Below, piece by piece: positions 1-5,780 of a stretch of DNA of 5,780 bases. A program made the position numbers and the translations under genes. This stretch comes from Burkholderiaceae bacterium. GTDB lineage: Bacteria; Pseudomonadota; Gammaproteobacteria; Burkholderiales; Burkholderiaceae. The notes below the pieces were generated by a model that was not told the origin of the DNA, searched no databases, and saw only the letters and a program-made list of their open reading frames with translations. Position 1 is the first letter of the stretch. Each line of letters begins with the position of its first letter. Where the stretch lies: contig JAKONS010000186.1 of NCBI GenBank assembly GCA_022701845.1, forward strand, positions 1-5,780, given 5' to 3'.

Positions 1-121
1 CTCGGCGGTGTGGGACGGCGTGTCGACCTCCACCCCGGCGTATCGCGCAGCGGCGGTCGGCGTGCAGGGCGGCTTCGCCCAGCCGGCGGCGGCCGGATCG
101 ATCGGCTCGCCCGGTCAGTGA
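1..121 (+). CDS. C-terminal end of an unrecognised protein (partial)
   Basis: An open frame enters from the left edge (first full codon at 2) and ends at a TGA at 119-121, giving 39 visible residues. The C-terminal tail is rich in Ala, Gly, Ser and Pro and begins SAVWDGVSTSTPAYRAA. I take it as coding because 35 of the 39 sense codons end in G or C, matching the other genes here, while the other plus frame I checked and the register-matched minus frame show a weaker bias. The tail has no motif I can assign, so no function is given. It converges on the minus-strand operon, with 24 bases between the two stop codons, and so is not part of that operon. The real start and length lie outside the window. 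Confidence 0.6.
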   Translation, partial: SAVWDGVSTSTPAYRAAAVGVQGGFAQPAAAGSIGSPGQ

Positions 122-128
122 CTGAACC

Positions 129-144
129 CGGGCCGCCCGGCCCG
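129..144. terminator. GC-rich hairpin between convergent genes, possible bidirectional terminator
   Basis: The 24-base gap between the two converging stop codons holds a perfect inverted repeat. Arms of 7 bases (129-135 and 138-144, CGGGCCG/CGGCCCG) flank a 2-base centre, so the real loop would be about 4 bases with 6 pairs. Its position fits transcription termination from both sides. No T-run follows on either strand, so it is not a classical intrinsic terminator, and such GC palindromes arise easily by chance at this base composition. Confidence 0.3.
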
Positions 145-145
145 C

Positions 146-1000
146 TCAGGCCAGGGTGAACAGCGGCAGGTCGTGGGCGGCGGCCAGCGCCTCGATCTGC
201 TCGCGGCGCAGGCCGGCCAGGAAGGCCGCGCAGGCCGAACGCGAAGACGCGTCTTCCGGCGCGGCGCCCTCCGGCAGGCCGGCCACCCGGCGCAGACGCT
301 CGAAGAAATGTGGCTCCAGCGCCGCCATCGCCACCCGGCCGTCGGCGCAGGCATACACCCGGTAGCCGGCATGGCCGCCGCCCAGCAGCCCGCCCGGCGC
401 GGTCAGCCCCCAGGCCAGGGGCAGGGCGGCGAAACCGGCGGCCTGCGACAGCGCCACCTCCAGCCGCACGCCCTCGCCGCCAAGCCGGCCGGCCAGCACC
501 GCCCGCAGCACCGCCTCGCTCGCCATCAGCGCGCCGGCCATGTCGGCCACCAGCGTGGCGGGCATGTCGAGCGCGGGCAGCAGGCCGGCCTCGGCGGTGT
601 AGGTGAGGTCGTGGCCGGGCAGGTCGCCGTCGGCGCCGGGCGCGCCGACGATGCTCACCAGGCCCAGCGCGGGATGGGCTGCGTGCAGGCCGGCCCAGTC
701 GAGGCCGAGGCGCGCCAGGGCGGCCGGCCGGAACGAGGCCAGCAGCACGTCGGCGCCCGCCAGCAGGCGGTGCAGCGTGGCGCGTCCGGCCTCGCTCTTC
801 AGGTCGGCGGTCAGCACCTCCACCCCCTGGTGCAACTGCGCATAGGCCTGCGGGCAGGCCGCCCGCATCGGGTCGCCGGCGGGCGGCTCCAGCTTGATGC
901 AGCGCGCGCCCATGCCGCGCAGCCGCATCAGCGCGGCCGGCCCCGGCAGGTTCAGCGCCACGCTGACGACGGTGGCGCCCTGCAGCGCGGTGGCGCTCAC
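146..1000 (-). CDS. Short CaiB/BaiF family protein (class III CoA-transferase / alpha-methylacyl-CoA racemase-like)
   Basis: Predicted 284-residue cytoplasmic CoA-thioester enzyme. The N-terminus has the family's CoA-binding start: GATVVSVALNLPGP (8-21), then GARCIKLEPPAGDPMR (31-46). The motif GHDLTY (129-134) puts a His at 130, and VADMAGALMA puts an Asp at 153. These match the His126/Asp156 acid-base pair of mycobacterial alpha-methylacyl-CoA racemase. Glu229 in ALEPHF matches that enzyme's conserved Glu near 241. In formyl-CoA-transferase-type members an Asp is the nucleophile, so transfer of CoA is the alternative. The protein ends at AHDLPLFTLA, about 75 residues short of a typical racemase (about 360) and well short of CoA-transferases (about 400), so the C-terminal segment is missing. 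The GTG start at 1000 is chosen because it overlaps the preceding dehydrogenase stop as GTGA and because family similarity begins just after it. There is no clear Shine-Dalgarno, so coupling is likely. Third gene of the minus operon. Family is firm; reaction is inferred. Confidence 0.85.
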   Translation of the reverse strand: MSATALQGATVVSVALNLPGPAALMRLRGMGARCIKLEPPAGDPMRAACPQAYAQLHQGVEVLTADLKSEAGRATLHRLLAGADVLLASFRPAALARLGLDWAGLHAAHPALGLVSIVGAPGADGDLPGHDLTYTAEAGLLPALDMPATLVADMAGALMASEAVLRAVLAGRLGGEGVRLEVALSQAAGFAALPLAWGLTAPGGLLGGGHAGYRVYACADGRVAMAALEPHFFERLRRVAGLPEGAAPEDASSRSACAAFLAGLRREQIEALAAAHDLPLFTLA

Positions 1001-2157
1001 CGGCCCAGGCCCATCTGCCGCACGATCACCTCTTTCATGATCTCGTTGGTGCCGCCGTAGATGCGCTGTACCCGGGCATCGGCATAGGCGCGCGCTACGG
1101 GGTATTCCCACATGTAGCCGTAGCCGCCGTGCTGCTGCACGCATTCGTCCATCACCTTGCACTGCAGGTCGGTGGTCCAGTACTTGGCCATGCTGGCGGT
1201 GGCGGTGTCGAGGGTGCCGGCCAGCTGCAGCGCGATGCAGCGGTCGACGAACACCTGCGCCACCTGCACCTCGGTCTGCAGCTCGGCCAGCCGGAAACGG
1301 GTGTTCTGGAAGCTGCCGACCGCCTGGCCGAACACCTGGCGCTGCTTCACATAGTCGACGGTGGTGGTGAGCGCGGCCTGCGCCGCCGCCACCGCGGTGA
1401 TGGCGATCTGCAGCCGCTCCCAGGGCAGCTGCTCCATCAGGCAGGCGAAACCGCGGTTGAGCTGCGCCTCGCCGCCCAGCAGCGCCTCGGCCGGCAGGTG
1501 CACATCGTCGAAGAACAGCTCCGAGGTGTCCTGCGCCTTCAGGCCCATCTTCTTCAACCGCTCGCCGCGGGTGAAGCCCGGCATGCCGCGCTCCACCAGG
1601 AACAGGCTACAGCCCTTGGCGCCGAGGGCCGGGTCGGTCTTGGCCACCACGATCACCAGGTCGGCCAGCCAGCCGTTGGTGATGAAGGTCTTGCTACCGT
1701 TGAGGCGGAAGCTGCCGTCGGGCTGGCGCTGCGCGGTGGTGCGGATGCCCTGCAGGTCGCTGCCGGCGGCCGGCTCGCTCATGGCGATGGCGCCCACCGC
1801 CTCGCCGCTGGCCATGCGCGGCAGGTGGCGCGCCTGCTGCGCCTCGGTGCCGTAGCGCGCCAGGTAGGGCGCCACGATCTCGTTGTGCAGACCGAAGCCC
1901 AGGCCGGTGAAGCCGCCGGCCCAGATCTCCTCGAACAGCACCACCGAATACAGCAGGTCGGCCCCGGCGCCGCCCAGCGCCTCCGGCATGCTGGTGCAGA
2001 GAAAGCCGTTGGCGCCGGCCAGGTTCCAGAGTTCGCGGTCGACATGGCCCTGGAGTTCCCAGGCATCGTGTTTGGGTGCCACCTCGCGCGCCAGGAAACG
2101 GCGGAAGCTGTCGCGGAAGGCGTCGTGTTCGGGGCTGAAGAGCGTGCGTTCGATCAT
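997..2157 (-). CDS. Acyl-CoA dehydrogenase, long-chain/isovaleryl type
   Basis: A 386-residue FAD flavoenzyme of usual family length, catalysing alpha,beta-dehydrogenation of an acyl-CoA, the first beta-oxidation step, with electrons passing to ETF. The N-terminal helical domain spans about 1-120. The FAD/substrate signature AMSEPAAGSDL is at 125-135, the beta-domain motif ITNGWLADLVIVVAKTD at 159-175, and the C-terminal helical domain about 235-386 ends with GGYGYMWEYPVARAYADARV and RIYGGTNEI. The catalytic base is probably Glu247 in LPWERL, on helix G, as in long-chain and isovaleryl-CoA dehydrogenases. The position that carries the base in medium- and short-chain enzymes is Gly368. This helix-G class accepts long or branched acyl chains. 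The ATG at 2157 overlaps the hydrolase stop (ATGA, 2154-2157), and the protein begins at the usual family start. Substrate chain type is inferred. Confidence 0.95.
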   Translation of the reverse strand: MIERTLFSPEHDAFRDSFRRFLAREVAPKHDAWELQGHVDRELWNLAGANGFLCTSMPEALGGAGADLLYSVVLFEEIWAGGFTGLGFGLHNEIVAPYLARYGTEAQQARHLPRMASGEAVGAIAMSEPAAGSDLQGIRTTAQRQPDGSFRLNGSKTFITNGWLADLVIVVAKTDPALGAKGCSLFLVERGMPGFTRGERLKKMGLKAQDTSELFFDDVHLPAEALLGGEAQLNRGFACLMEQLPWERLQIAITAVAAAQAALTTTVDYVKQRQVFGQAVGSFQNTRFRLAELQTEVQVAQVFVDRCIALQLAGTLDTATASMAKYWTTDLQCKVMDECVQQHGGYGYMWEYPVARAYADARVQRIYGGTNEIMKEVIVRQMGLGR

Positions 2158-3089
2158 GGCGTGTCGGATGTGGAGGCGGCGCCCGCCGGGGGCGCCGAGA
2201 GAAAGGGTTCGAGCACCGCCAGCAGCGCGGCCGGGCTCTCGTCAGGAATGAAATGGCCGGTGGGCAGCACCGCGGTGCGGATCGGCAGCGCCGCGCGCGA
2301 CTGCCACAGCGCCCGCGCGTCGAAGTTGCGGGCGACGATGCTGCGCTCGCCCCAGGCGGCCAGCAGCGGGCAGGCGATGCGCCGACCCTGCGCCTGGCTG
2401 TCGCGGTCGTGCACTAGGTCGATGCCGGCCGAGGCGCGGTAGTCCTCGCAGCTGGCGTGGATCGCCTCGGGCGTGTCCATGCAGCGCTCGTATTCGGCCA
2501 GCGCCGCCGGGGTGTACCAGTCGAGCGTGCCGCGGCCGAAGCTCGCCAGCAGGCTGCGCACCCAGGCCTTCATGCGCGGGCCGAGCAGGGTCTCGGGCAG
2601 CGGGCTGGGCTGAATCAGGAAGAACCAGTGGAAATAGGCGGTGGCGAAGGCCTGGTCGGTGCCCTCGTACATCGCCAGGGTGGGCGCGATGTCGAGCAGG
2701 CAGAGCCGCTCCAGCCGGCCCGGATGGTCGAGCGCCAGCCGGTGCGCCACCCGGGCGCCGCGGTCGTGGCCCACCAGCGAGAAGCGCGCCACGCCCAGGC
2801 TGTCGGCCAGCGCCACGATGTCGGCCGCCATGGTGCGTTTGCTGTAGGCGAGGTGTTCGACGTCGCCCGCCGGCTTGTCGGAGTCGCCGTAGCCGCGCAG
2901 GTCGGGGCAGACCACGAAGAAGCGCTCGGCCAGTGCCGGCGCCACCGCATGCCACAGCCAGCTGGTCTGCGGATAGCCGTGCAGCAGCAGCAGCACCGGG
3001 CGGCCGTCGGGCGCGTCGCCCGAGGTGCGCGCGAAAAGGCGGATGCCGCCGGCCTGGTAGTGGCGGGCGGTGAAGTCTTCGAATCTCAT
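2154..3089 (-). CDS. Alpha/beta hydrolase, fluoroacetate/haloacetate dehalogenase family
   Basis: A 311-residue alpha/beta-hydrolase with strong resemblance to fluoroacetate dehalogenases (Burkholderia FA1 FAc-DEX, Rhodopseudomonas RPA1163). The oxyanion motif HGYP is at 37-40. The nucleophile elbow VGHDRGAR supplies Asp109, with carboxylate-binding Arg110 and Arg113. Asp133 in LDIAPT is the charge-relay acid and His279 in TGHF the catalytic base. The cap domain (about 137-240) carries His154-Trp155 and Tyr217 (DYRAS), equivalent to the halide-binding His/Trp/Tyr of the known enzymes. Numbering is within two residues of RPA1163. Phe184 replaces the pocket Trp185. Such enzymes hydrolyse 2-haloacids to 2-hydroxyacids; related members include epoxide hydrolases and esterases, which lack the full halide triad. 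No signal peptide, so cytoplasmic. The ATG at 3089 fits the family start and has AGGAG upstream. First gene of the minus operon, overlapping the dehydrogenase. The tail after residue 298 is Ala/Pro/Ser-rich. Fold and family are sure; dehalogenation is an inference. Confidence 0.9.
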   Translation of the reverse strand: MRFEDFTARHYQAGGIRLFARTSGDAPDGRPVLLLLHGYPQTSWLWHAVAPALAERFFVVCPDLRGYGDSDKPAGDVEHLAYSKRTMAADIVALADSLGVARFSLVGHDRGARVAHRLALDHPGRLERLCLLDIAPTLAMYEGTDQAFATAYFHWFFLIQPSPLPETLLGPRMKAWVRSLLASFGRGTLDWYTPAALAEYERCMDTPEAIHASCEDYRASAGIDLVHDRDSQAQGRRIACPLLAAWGERSIVARNFDARALWQSRAALPIRTAVLPTGHFIPDESPAALLAVLEPFLSAPPAGAASTSDTP

Positions 3090-3100
3090 GGTCGGGCTGT

Positions 3101-3105
3101 CTCCT
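3101..3105 (-). promoter_or_regulatory. Ribosome binding site of the hydrolase gene
   Basis: On the minus strand AGGAG lies 11 bases before the ATG at 3089. The spacing is slightly long, but this is the only clear Shine-Dalgarno core among the genes here. It supports the start at 3089 for the first gene of the minus operon; the two following genes start at overlapping stop codons instead. Confidence 0.6.
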
Positions 3106-3143
3106 GTCGCCGCCACCTTAGGCCGCGGGGCGGGCGGCGTCGT

Positions 3144-3161
3144 CGTTCGTTGGGACGATTC
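3144..3161 (+). repeat. 18-bp direct repeat, copy 1 (putative operator)
   Basis: The sequence is CGTTC-GTTG-GGACGATTC. It matches copy 2 at 14 of 18 bases, with the four differences confined to the central spacer. The core CGTTC-N4-GGACG is an imperfect dyad (4 of 5 arm positions pair), as expected for a dimeric helix-turn-helix regulator. It lies 54 bases upstream of the hydrolase start on the minus strand, where bound protein could control the minus operon. The regulator family cannot be told from the site. Confidence 0.5.
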
Positions 3162-3198
3162 TGCGAGCGCGCCGCCGCCCGGCGCATCGGGGCAAAAC

Positions 3199-3216
3199 CG
3201 TTCAAACGGACGATTC
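3199..3216 (+). repeat. 18-bp direct repeat, copy 2 (putative operator)
   Basis: The sequence is CGTTC-AAAC-GGACGATTC, the same pattern as copy 1 and 55 bp downstream of it (about five helical turns, so both would face the same side of the DNA). It overlaps a perfect inverted repeat, CCGTT-CA-AACGG, at 3198-3209. It ends 32 bases before the thiolase start codon, in the zone where the plus-strand core promoter should lie, which would suit repression. Confidence 0.5.
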
Positions 3217-3248
3217 GCCGGCCGGCCCCGCTGCCGACACTGGGCCGC

Positions 3249-4460
3249 ATGAACCCAGCCTTTCTCTACGACCATGTGCGCACCCCGCGCGGCAAAGGGC
3301 GCGCCGACGGCGCGCTGCACGCCACCACGCCGGTGGCGCTCGCCACCCAGGTGCTGCAGGCGCTGCGCGAGCGCAACCGGCTCGACCGCTTTCCGGTGGA
3401 CGACGCCGGCCTGGGTATCGTCATGCCGGTGGGCGAGCAGGGCGCCGACCTCACCCGCAGCGCGCTGCTGTGCGCCGGCTACGGCGACGACATCGCCGGT
3501 TTCCAGCTCAACCGCTTCTGCACCTCCGGGCTGGACACGGTGAACATCGGCGCGGCGCAGGTGATGGCCGGCCAGGTCGAGGCCTTCGTCGGCGGCGGGG
3601 TTGAATCGATGTCGCGGGTGGCGATCGGCTCGGACGGCGGCGCCTGCTACAGCGACCCGGCGGTGCTGGCCCGCTACCCCTACATCCCCAACGGCGTGGC
3701 CGCCGACCTGATGGCCACCCTCGACGGCGTGGACCGCGAGGCGCTCGACGCCTATGCGCTGCAGAGCCAGCAGCGCGCCTGCGCCGCGGCCACCGACGGC
3801 CGCTTCGACGCCAGCCTGGTGCCGGTGCGCGACGACGCCGGCCGCACCGTGCTGCAGCGCGACGAGGCGCCCCGGCCGTCCACCAGCGCCGAAGGGCTGG
3901 CCGCGCTCAAACCGGCCTTCGAGGCCGCCGGCCGCGCCGGCTACGACGCGCTGGTGCAGCAGCGCTATCCGCAGCTGGAGGCGATCCGCCACGGCCACAC
4001 CAGCGGCAGCTCCAGCGCCATCGTCGACGGCGCCTGCGCGGTGCTGGTCGGCAGCGCCGGCTTCGGTGCGCGCGCCGGGCTGCGGCCGCGGGCGCGGGTG
4101 CTGGGTTTCGCCTCCTGCGCCTCGGAGCCGCTGCTGAGCCTGGCCGGCCCGGTGCCGGCCACCCGCAAGCTGCTGACCCGGCTGGGGCTGACGCTGGACG
4201 ACATCGACCTGTTCGAGATCAATGAGGCCTTCTCGGTGGTGCCGCTGCGCTACATGCGCACCCTGGGCCTGGGCGCCGACCGGGTCAACGTGAACGGCGG
4301 CGCCATCGCGCTCGGCCATCCGCTGGGCGCCACCGGCGCGATGCTGCTGGGCACCGCGCTCGACGAACTGGAGCGTCGCGGCCTGGCTCGCGCGCTCGTC
4401 ACCCTGTGTGCCGCCGAAGGGCAGAGCACCGCCACCGTCATCGAACGCCTTCCGTCATGA
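3249..4460 (+). CDS. Thiolase (acetyl-CoA C-acyltransferase family)
   Basis: A 403-residue thiolase of normal length, cleaving a 3-ketoacyl-CoA with CoA to release acetyl-CoA (or propionyl-CoA from a 2-methyl substrate), or the reverse condensation. The nucleophile is Cys91 in NRFCTSGL (88-95). NEAF at 325-328 supplies the oxyanion-hole Asn. [18 protein letters not shown] (347-364) carries catalytic His357. Cys387 in LCAAEGQ is the acid/base Cys. The end [10 protein letters not shown] resembles FadA-type degradative thiolases more than the GGGMG form of PhaA/AtoB. The CAAEG stretch replaces the usual CIGGG or CIGLG. The ATG at 3249 is where family similarity begins; no Shine-Dalgarno is visible before it, so initiation may be weak or the transcript nearly leaderless. 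First gene of the plus operon. Its stop overlaps the start of the FadJ-like gene (ATGA), which argues for a catabolic role. Confidence 0.95.
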   Translation: MNPAFLYDHVRTPRGKGRADGALHATTPVALATQVLQALRERNRLDRFPVDDAGLGIVMPVGEQGADLTRSALLCAGYGDDIAGFQLNRFCTSGLDTVNIGAAQVMAGQVEAFVGGGVESMSRVAIGSDGGACYSDPAVLARYPYIPNGVAADLMATLDGVDREALDAYALQSQQRACAAATDGRFDASLVPVRDDAGRTVLQRDEAPRPSTSAEGLAALKPAFEAAGRAGYDALVQQRYPQLEAIRHGHTSGSSSAIVDGACAVLVGSAGFGARAGLRPRARVLGFASCASEPLLSLAGPVPATRKLLTRLGLTLDDIDLFEINEAFSVVPLRYMRTLGLGADRVNVNGGAIALGHPLGATGAMLLGTALDELERRGLARALVTLCAAEGQSTATVIERLPS

Positions 4461-5780
4461 GCGCACACACCCCGCACTACCCCGACGCCGCCGCCACCCT
4501 GCGCACCGCGCTGCAGGACGGCATCCTCACCGCCGCCATCGACGTGCCGGGCCGCCGGGTGAACGTGTTCACCCCGGCGCTGGTGCGCGACCTGGCCGCG
4601 CTGGCCGACCGCCTGGCGACGGACGCCGACTGCCGCGGCCTGGTGATCGTCTCCGGCAAGCCGGGCGGCTTCGTCGCCGGGGCCGACCTGCACGACATCG
4701 CCGCGCGGCAGCAGGCCGGCTGGAGCGCGGACGATTTCTCGGCCTGGGTGGGCGAGGTGGCGGCGGTGTTCCGCCGGCTGGAGACCTCCGGCAAGCCGGT
4801 GGCCGCGGCGCTGTCGGGCGCGGCGCTGGGCGGCGGCTTCGAGCTGGCGCTGGCCTGCCACTGGCGGGTGGCCGCCGATGCCGCCGATACGCTGGTGGGT
4901 CTGCCGGAGGTGACGGTCGGCCTGCTGCCCGGTGCCGGCGGCACCCAGCGCCTGCCGCGGCTGATCGGCATCGAACCCGCGCTGCCGCTGCTGCTGCAGG
5001 GCCGCAGCCTGGGCGCCGCCGAAGCGCTGGCCGCCGGCCTGGTGAGCCGGACGGTGCCCGCCGGCAGCGAGCAGGCGGCGGCGCGCGCCTGGGTGGCGCA
5101 GGCGATCGCCGACGGCACCGACACAACGCCCGCGTGGGACCGGCGCGGCTGGCGCCTACCCGGCGGCGATGCCGCGGCCGCCTTCGGCACCCATGCCGCC
5201 ACGCTGCGCGCGCAGACACAGGACCGCTTGCCCGCGCCGATGGCGATCCTGCAGGCGGTATACGAAGGTGCCCGCCTGCCGTTCGACCGGGCGATGGCGG
5301 CCGAGGCGCGGCTGTTCGGCCGGCTGGCCGCCGGGCCGGTGGCGCGCGGGCTGATCCGCACCGCGTTCCTGCACCGCCGCCAGGCCGGCCGCAACGCGCG
5401 TGCGCCGCTGGCGGGGGCGGCCCCGGCCCGGCCGGTGCTGCGGCTGGGCGTGGTCGGCGCCGGGATGATGGGCGCCGGCATCGCCAGCGCCGCGGCCAGC
5501 GCCGGCATTGCGGTGGTGCTGGTCGATAGCGCGCTGGAGCGCGCCGAGCAGGGCGCCCGCCACCCGGAGCAGGCGCATCGCCGGGCGCTGGCCGCCGGCA
5601 CGCTGAGCGCGGCCGGCTTGCAGGAAATCCTGCAGCGCATCCGCCCCACCGACGACCTGGCCGCGGTGGCCGGCTGCGACATCGTCATCGAGGCGGTGTT
5701 CGAGGACATGGCGCTCAAGCACGACATCCTGCGGCGCCTGGAAAGCCTGGTGGGGCCGGACACGGCGATCGCCAGCAACA
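4457..5780 (+). CDS. FadB/FadJ-type enoyl-CoA hydratase / 3-hydroxyacyl-CoA dehydrogenase (partial, N-terminal 441 residues)
   Basis: Multifunctional beta-oxidation enzyme carrying out hydration of the 2-enoyl-CoA and NAD-dependent oxidation of the 3-hydroxyacyl-CoA. The N-terminal crotonase domain (about 15-205) has the oxyanion motif FVAGADL (72-78), [14 protein letters not shown] with catalytic Glu129, and [18 protein letters not shown] (148-165) with catalytic Glu151. These match Glu119 and Glu139 of E. coli FadB. After a linker the dehydrogenase Rossmann fold begins at about 328 with GAGMMG (334-339) and an acidic Asp357 at the end of the second strand, favouring NAD over [17 protein letters not shown] follows. 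The frame is still open at the window edge, ending in IASN just where the family's SNTS motif starts, so the dehydrogenase His/Glu and the C-terminal domain are outside. Family length is about 700. The ATG at 4457 overlaps the thiolase stop and has no Shine-Dalgarno. Both hydratase glutamates are present, so that half should be active. Confidence 0.93.
   Translation, partial: MSAHTPHYPDAAATLRTALQDGILTAAIDVPGRRVNVFTPALVRDLAALADRLATDADCRGLVIVSGKPGGFVAGADLHDIAARQQAGWSADDFSAWVGEVAAVFRRLETSGKPVAAALSGAALGGGFELALACHWRVAADAADTLVGLPEVTVGLLPGAGGTQRLPRLIGIEPALPLLLQGRSLGAAEALAAGLVSRTVPAGSEQAAARAWVAQAIADGTDTTPAWDRRGWRLPGGDAAAAFGTHAATLRAQTQDRLPAPMAILQAVYEGARLPFDRAMAAEARLFGRLAAGPVARGLIRTAFLHRRQAGRNARAPLAGAAPARPVLRLGVVGAGMMGAGIASAAASAGIAVVLVDSALERAEQGARHPEQAHRRALAAGTLSAAGLQEILQRIRPTDDLAAVAGCDIVIEAVFEDMALKHDILRRLESLVGPDTAIASN

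Larger units (their letters stand above)
3090..3248. promoter_or_regulatory. Divergent promoter/operator region
   Basis: This 159-base gap separates the starts of two divergent operons and is the only substantial noncoding stretch in the window. Promoters for both operons should lie here. It contains a relatively A/T-rich patch (3193-3207) and two copies of an 18-bp direct repeat. I could not identify a convincing -35/-10 pair for either strand; a minus-strand TAAGGT (3115-3120) is at best a weak -10. No open frame in the gap looks coding. The local regulator gene is not in the window. Confidence 0.7.

Noticed and set aside
1001..1162. An upstream in-frame ATG extension of the CaiB/BaiF gene to 1162
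   Set aside because: The extra 54 residues are antisense-like, Arg-rich and overlap the conserved C-terminus of the dehydrogenase; the GTGA overlap at 997-1000 gives a natural start.
173..2442. Long plus-strand open frames (173-1060 and 1129-2442) opposite the minus operon
   Set aside because: Translations are rich in Gln, His, Arg, Gly and Ala with no domain, and they lie antisense to genes with clear catalytic motifs.
2457..3248. An in-frame upstream extension of the thiolase to 2457
   Set aside because: It would run through the hydrolase gene on the opposite strand and the promoter region. Thiolase similarity begins at the ATG at 3249.
3090..3248. Possible small gene or RNA in the divergent gap
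   Set aside because: Short frames here show no coding bias or ribosome site, and no extended hairpin or T-run supports an RNA gene.
2154..4319. A minus-strand frame of 721 codons reading through the hydrolase gene and back across the divergent region and thiolase
   Set aside because: The part upstream of 3089 is antisense to the thiolase and gives a low-complexity Arg/Gly/Ala/Gln/His-rich translation. The hydrolase family start, with an AGGAG before it, is at 3089. It is an open shadow frame caused by high G+C.
4408..5778. Open frames overlapping the FadJ-like gene (4408-5529 plus, 4477-5778 minus)
   Set aside because: Arg/Ala/Pro/Ser-rich shadows. The frame starting at 4457 carries all crotonase and Rossmann motifs and remains open to the window edge.

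Overview
The window is about 70% G+C by eye, with G or C at nearly every third codon position and TGA at every visible stop. Compact operons and beta-oxidation-type enzymes suggest a high-GC proteobacterium, most likely a betaproteobacterium (Burkholderiales or Rhodocyclales type). That placement is inferred from composition and family resemblance, not from a marker gene.

Layout: a plus-strand gene, seen only as its last 39 codons, ends at 121. It converges on a three-gene minus-strand operon (3089 down to 146). In transcription order this encodes an alpha/beta hydrolase of the fluoroacetate/haloacetate dehalogenase family, an acyl-CoA dehydrogenase of the long-chain/isovaleryl type, and a short CaiB/BaiF (class III CoA-transferase or alpha-methylacyl-CoA racemase) protein. 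A 159-bp divergent promoter region (3090-3248) separates it from a plus-strand operon. That operon encodes a thiolase and a FadB/FadJ-type enoyl-CoA hydratase/3-hydroxyacyl-CoA dehydrogenase, which runs off the right edge. All three complete gene junctions are 4-base stop/start overlaps (ATGA, GTGA, ATGA), so both operons are probably translationally coupled.

Together the genes give nearly a whole beta-oxidation spiral: dehydrogenation (acyl-CoA dehydrogenase), hydration and second oxidation (FadJ-like) and thiolysis (thiolase). The CaiB/BaiF protein could load CoA or epimerise a 2-methylacyl-CoA, and the hydrolase could prepare a substrate or release a product. This reads as a dedicated peripheral catabolic cluster for an unusual acid (branched, cyclic or halogenated). 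The substrate is not visible in the sequence.

The points most worth a second look are the hydrolase, which keeps every catalytic and halide-pocket residue of fluoroacetate dehalogenases, and a pair of 18-bp direct repeats 55 bp apart in the divergent promoter region that look like regulator sites. No RNA genes, insertion sequences, CRISPR arrays or other mobile elements were seen.
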